Below are positions 6,326-6,521 of a stretch of 6,521 bases of DNA, in pieces; position 1 is the stretch's first letter; each line of letters opens with the position of its first letter. A program made the position numbers and the translations under genes. Source of the DNA: an uncultured Lachnospiraceae bacterium (GTDB taxonomy: Bacteria > Bacillota_A > Clostridia > Lachnospirales > Lachnospiraceae). The stretch covers positions 1-6,521 of the forward strand of contig USPJ01000073.1 in NCBI GenBank assembly GCA_900556645.1. The letters are read 5' to 3'. The notes below the pieces were generated by a model. The model searched no databases, had not been told where the DNA came from, and saw only the letters and a list, made by a program, of their open reading frames with translations.

Positions 6326-6521
6326 TTATTTTAAGGTTGCTAATAAAGCTCCTGCTTCTACCGCCTGTCCTACAGTTACGTCAATGCTTGCAACTGTTCC
6401 GTCTTCAGGTGCTACAACAGGTGTCTCCATCTTCATAATCTCTAAGGTTACAACAGTGTCACCTTTCTTTACGGCTGTTCCTACTTCAGCATCAATGCTG
6501 AATACTTTTCCTGCTGCTCCT
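6326..6521 (-). CDS. Biotin carboxyl carrier protein of the decarboxylase, N-terminus outside window
   Basis: The last 64 codons of a biotinyl-lipoyl domain, running off the window at its 5' end. It starts with GAAGKVFSIDAEVGTAVKKG and carries the biotin attachment motif EIMKMETP; the modified lysine codon is at 6431-6433, 34 residues before the C-terminus, as in other biotin carriers. The protein ends ALLATLK followed by TAA. Biotin on this lysine would carry the carboxyl group from OadA to OadB. The missing upstream part is expected to hold the rest of the domain and probably an Ala/Pro-rich linker. It is the first visible gene of the operon; a small OadG-like membrane subunit may lie further upstream but cannot be seen. 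The operon's promoter is also outside the window. Confidence 0.92.
   Translation of the reverse strand, partial: GAAGKVFSIDAEVGTAVKKGDTVVTLEIMKMETPVVAPEDGTVASIDVTVGQAVEAGALLATLK

Overview
The window looks like chromosomal DNA of a Gram-positive anaerobe of the class Clostridia, most likely a Lachnospiraceae-type gut bacterium. The basis is moderate-to-low GC, strong AGGAGG-type ribosome binding sites, a DUF4364 gene, and a sodium-pumping decarboxylase whose carboxyltransferase and biotin carrier are separate proteins. The genus cannot be told from this sequence.

Layout. (1) Positions 1-533, plus strand: the 3' part of a flavin reductase family gene. (2) Positions 567-2007, minus strand: a two-gene unit of a TIGR01212-type radical SAM protein followed by a DUF4364 winged-helix protein. 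The radical SAM gene is split by one missing base in an A-run, exactly at an A AAA AAG heptamer. (3) Positions 2008-2150: a divergent promoter region. (4) From 2151, plus strand: rho, with a good ribosome binding site and normal sequence for about 337 codons. Near 3159-3164 the Rho similarity stops in the middle of the ATPase domain. (5) From that point to 3566, minus strand: the 5' part of a PilZ (c-di-GMP binding) gene, which also loses its 3' end at the same bases. (6) Positions 3567-3726: the pilZ promoter and a strong hairpin terminator. (7) Positions 3727-6521, minus strand: a decarboxylase operon transcribed as biotin carrier (partial), then oadB, then oadA.

How the genes work together. 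The oad operon encodes a membrane machine that decarboxylates oxaloacetate (or a related acid) and exports sodium. OadA moves the carboxyl group to biotin on the small carrier, and OadB decarboxylates carboxybiotin while pumping Na+. The 567-3161 block is a housekeeping neighbourhood and has no evident functional link to it.

The main anomaly is the tail-to-tail junction of truncated rho and truncated pilZ. It is what a deletion between two convergent genes, or an assembly chimera, would leave. A frameshifted gene lies 1.4 kb away, so an assembly or sequencing problem must be considered alongside a real rearrangement. I found no convincing novel defence, mobile or RNA system.
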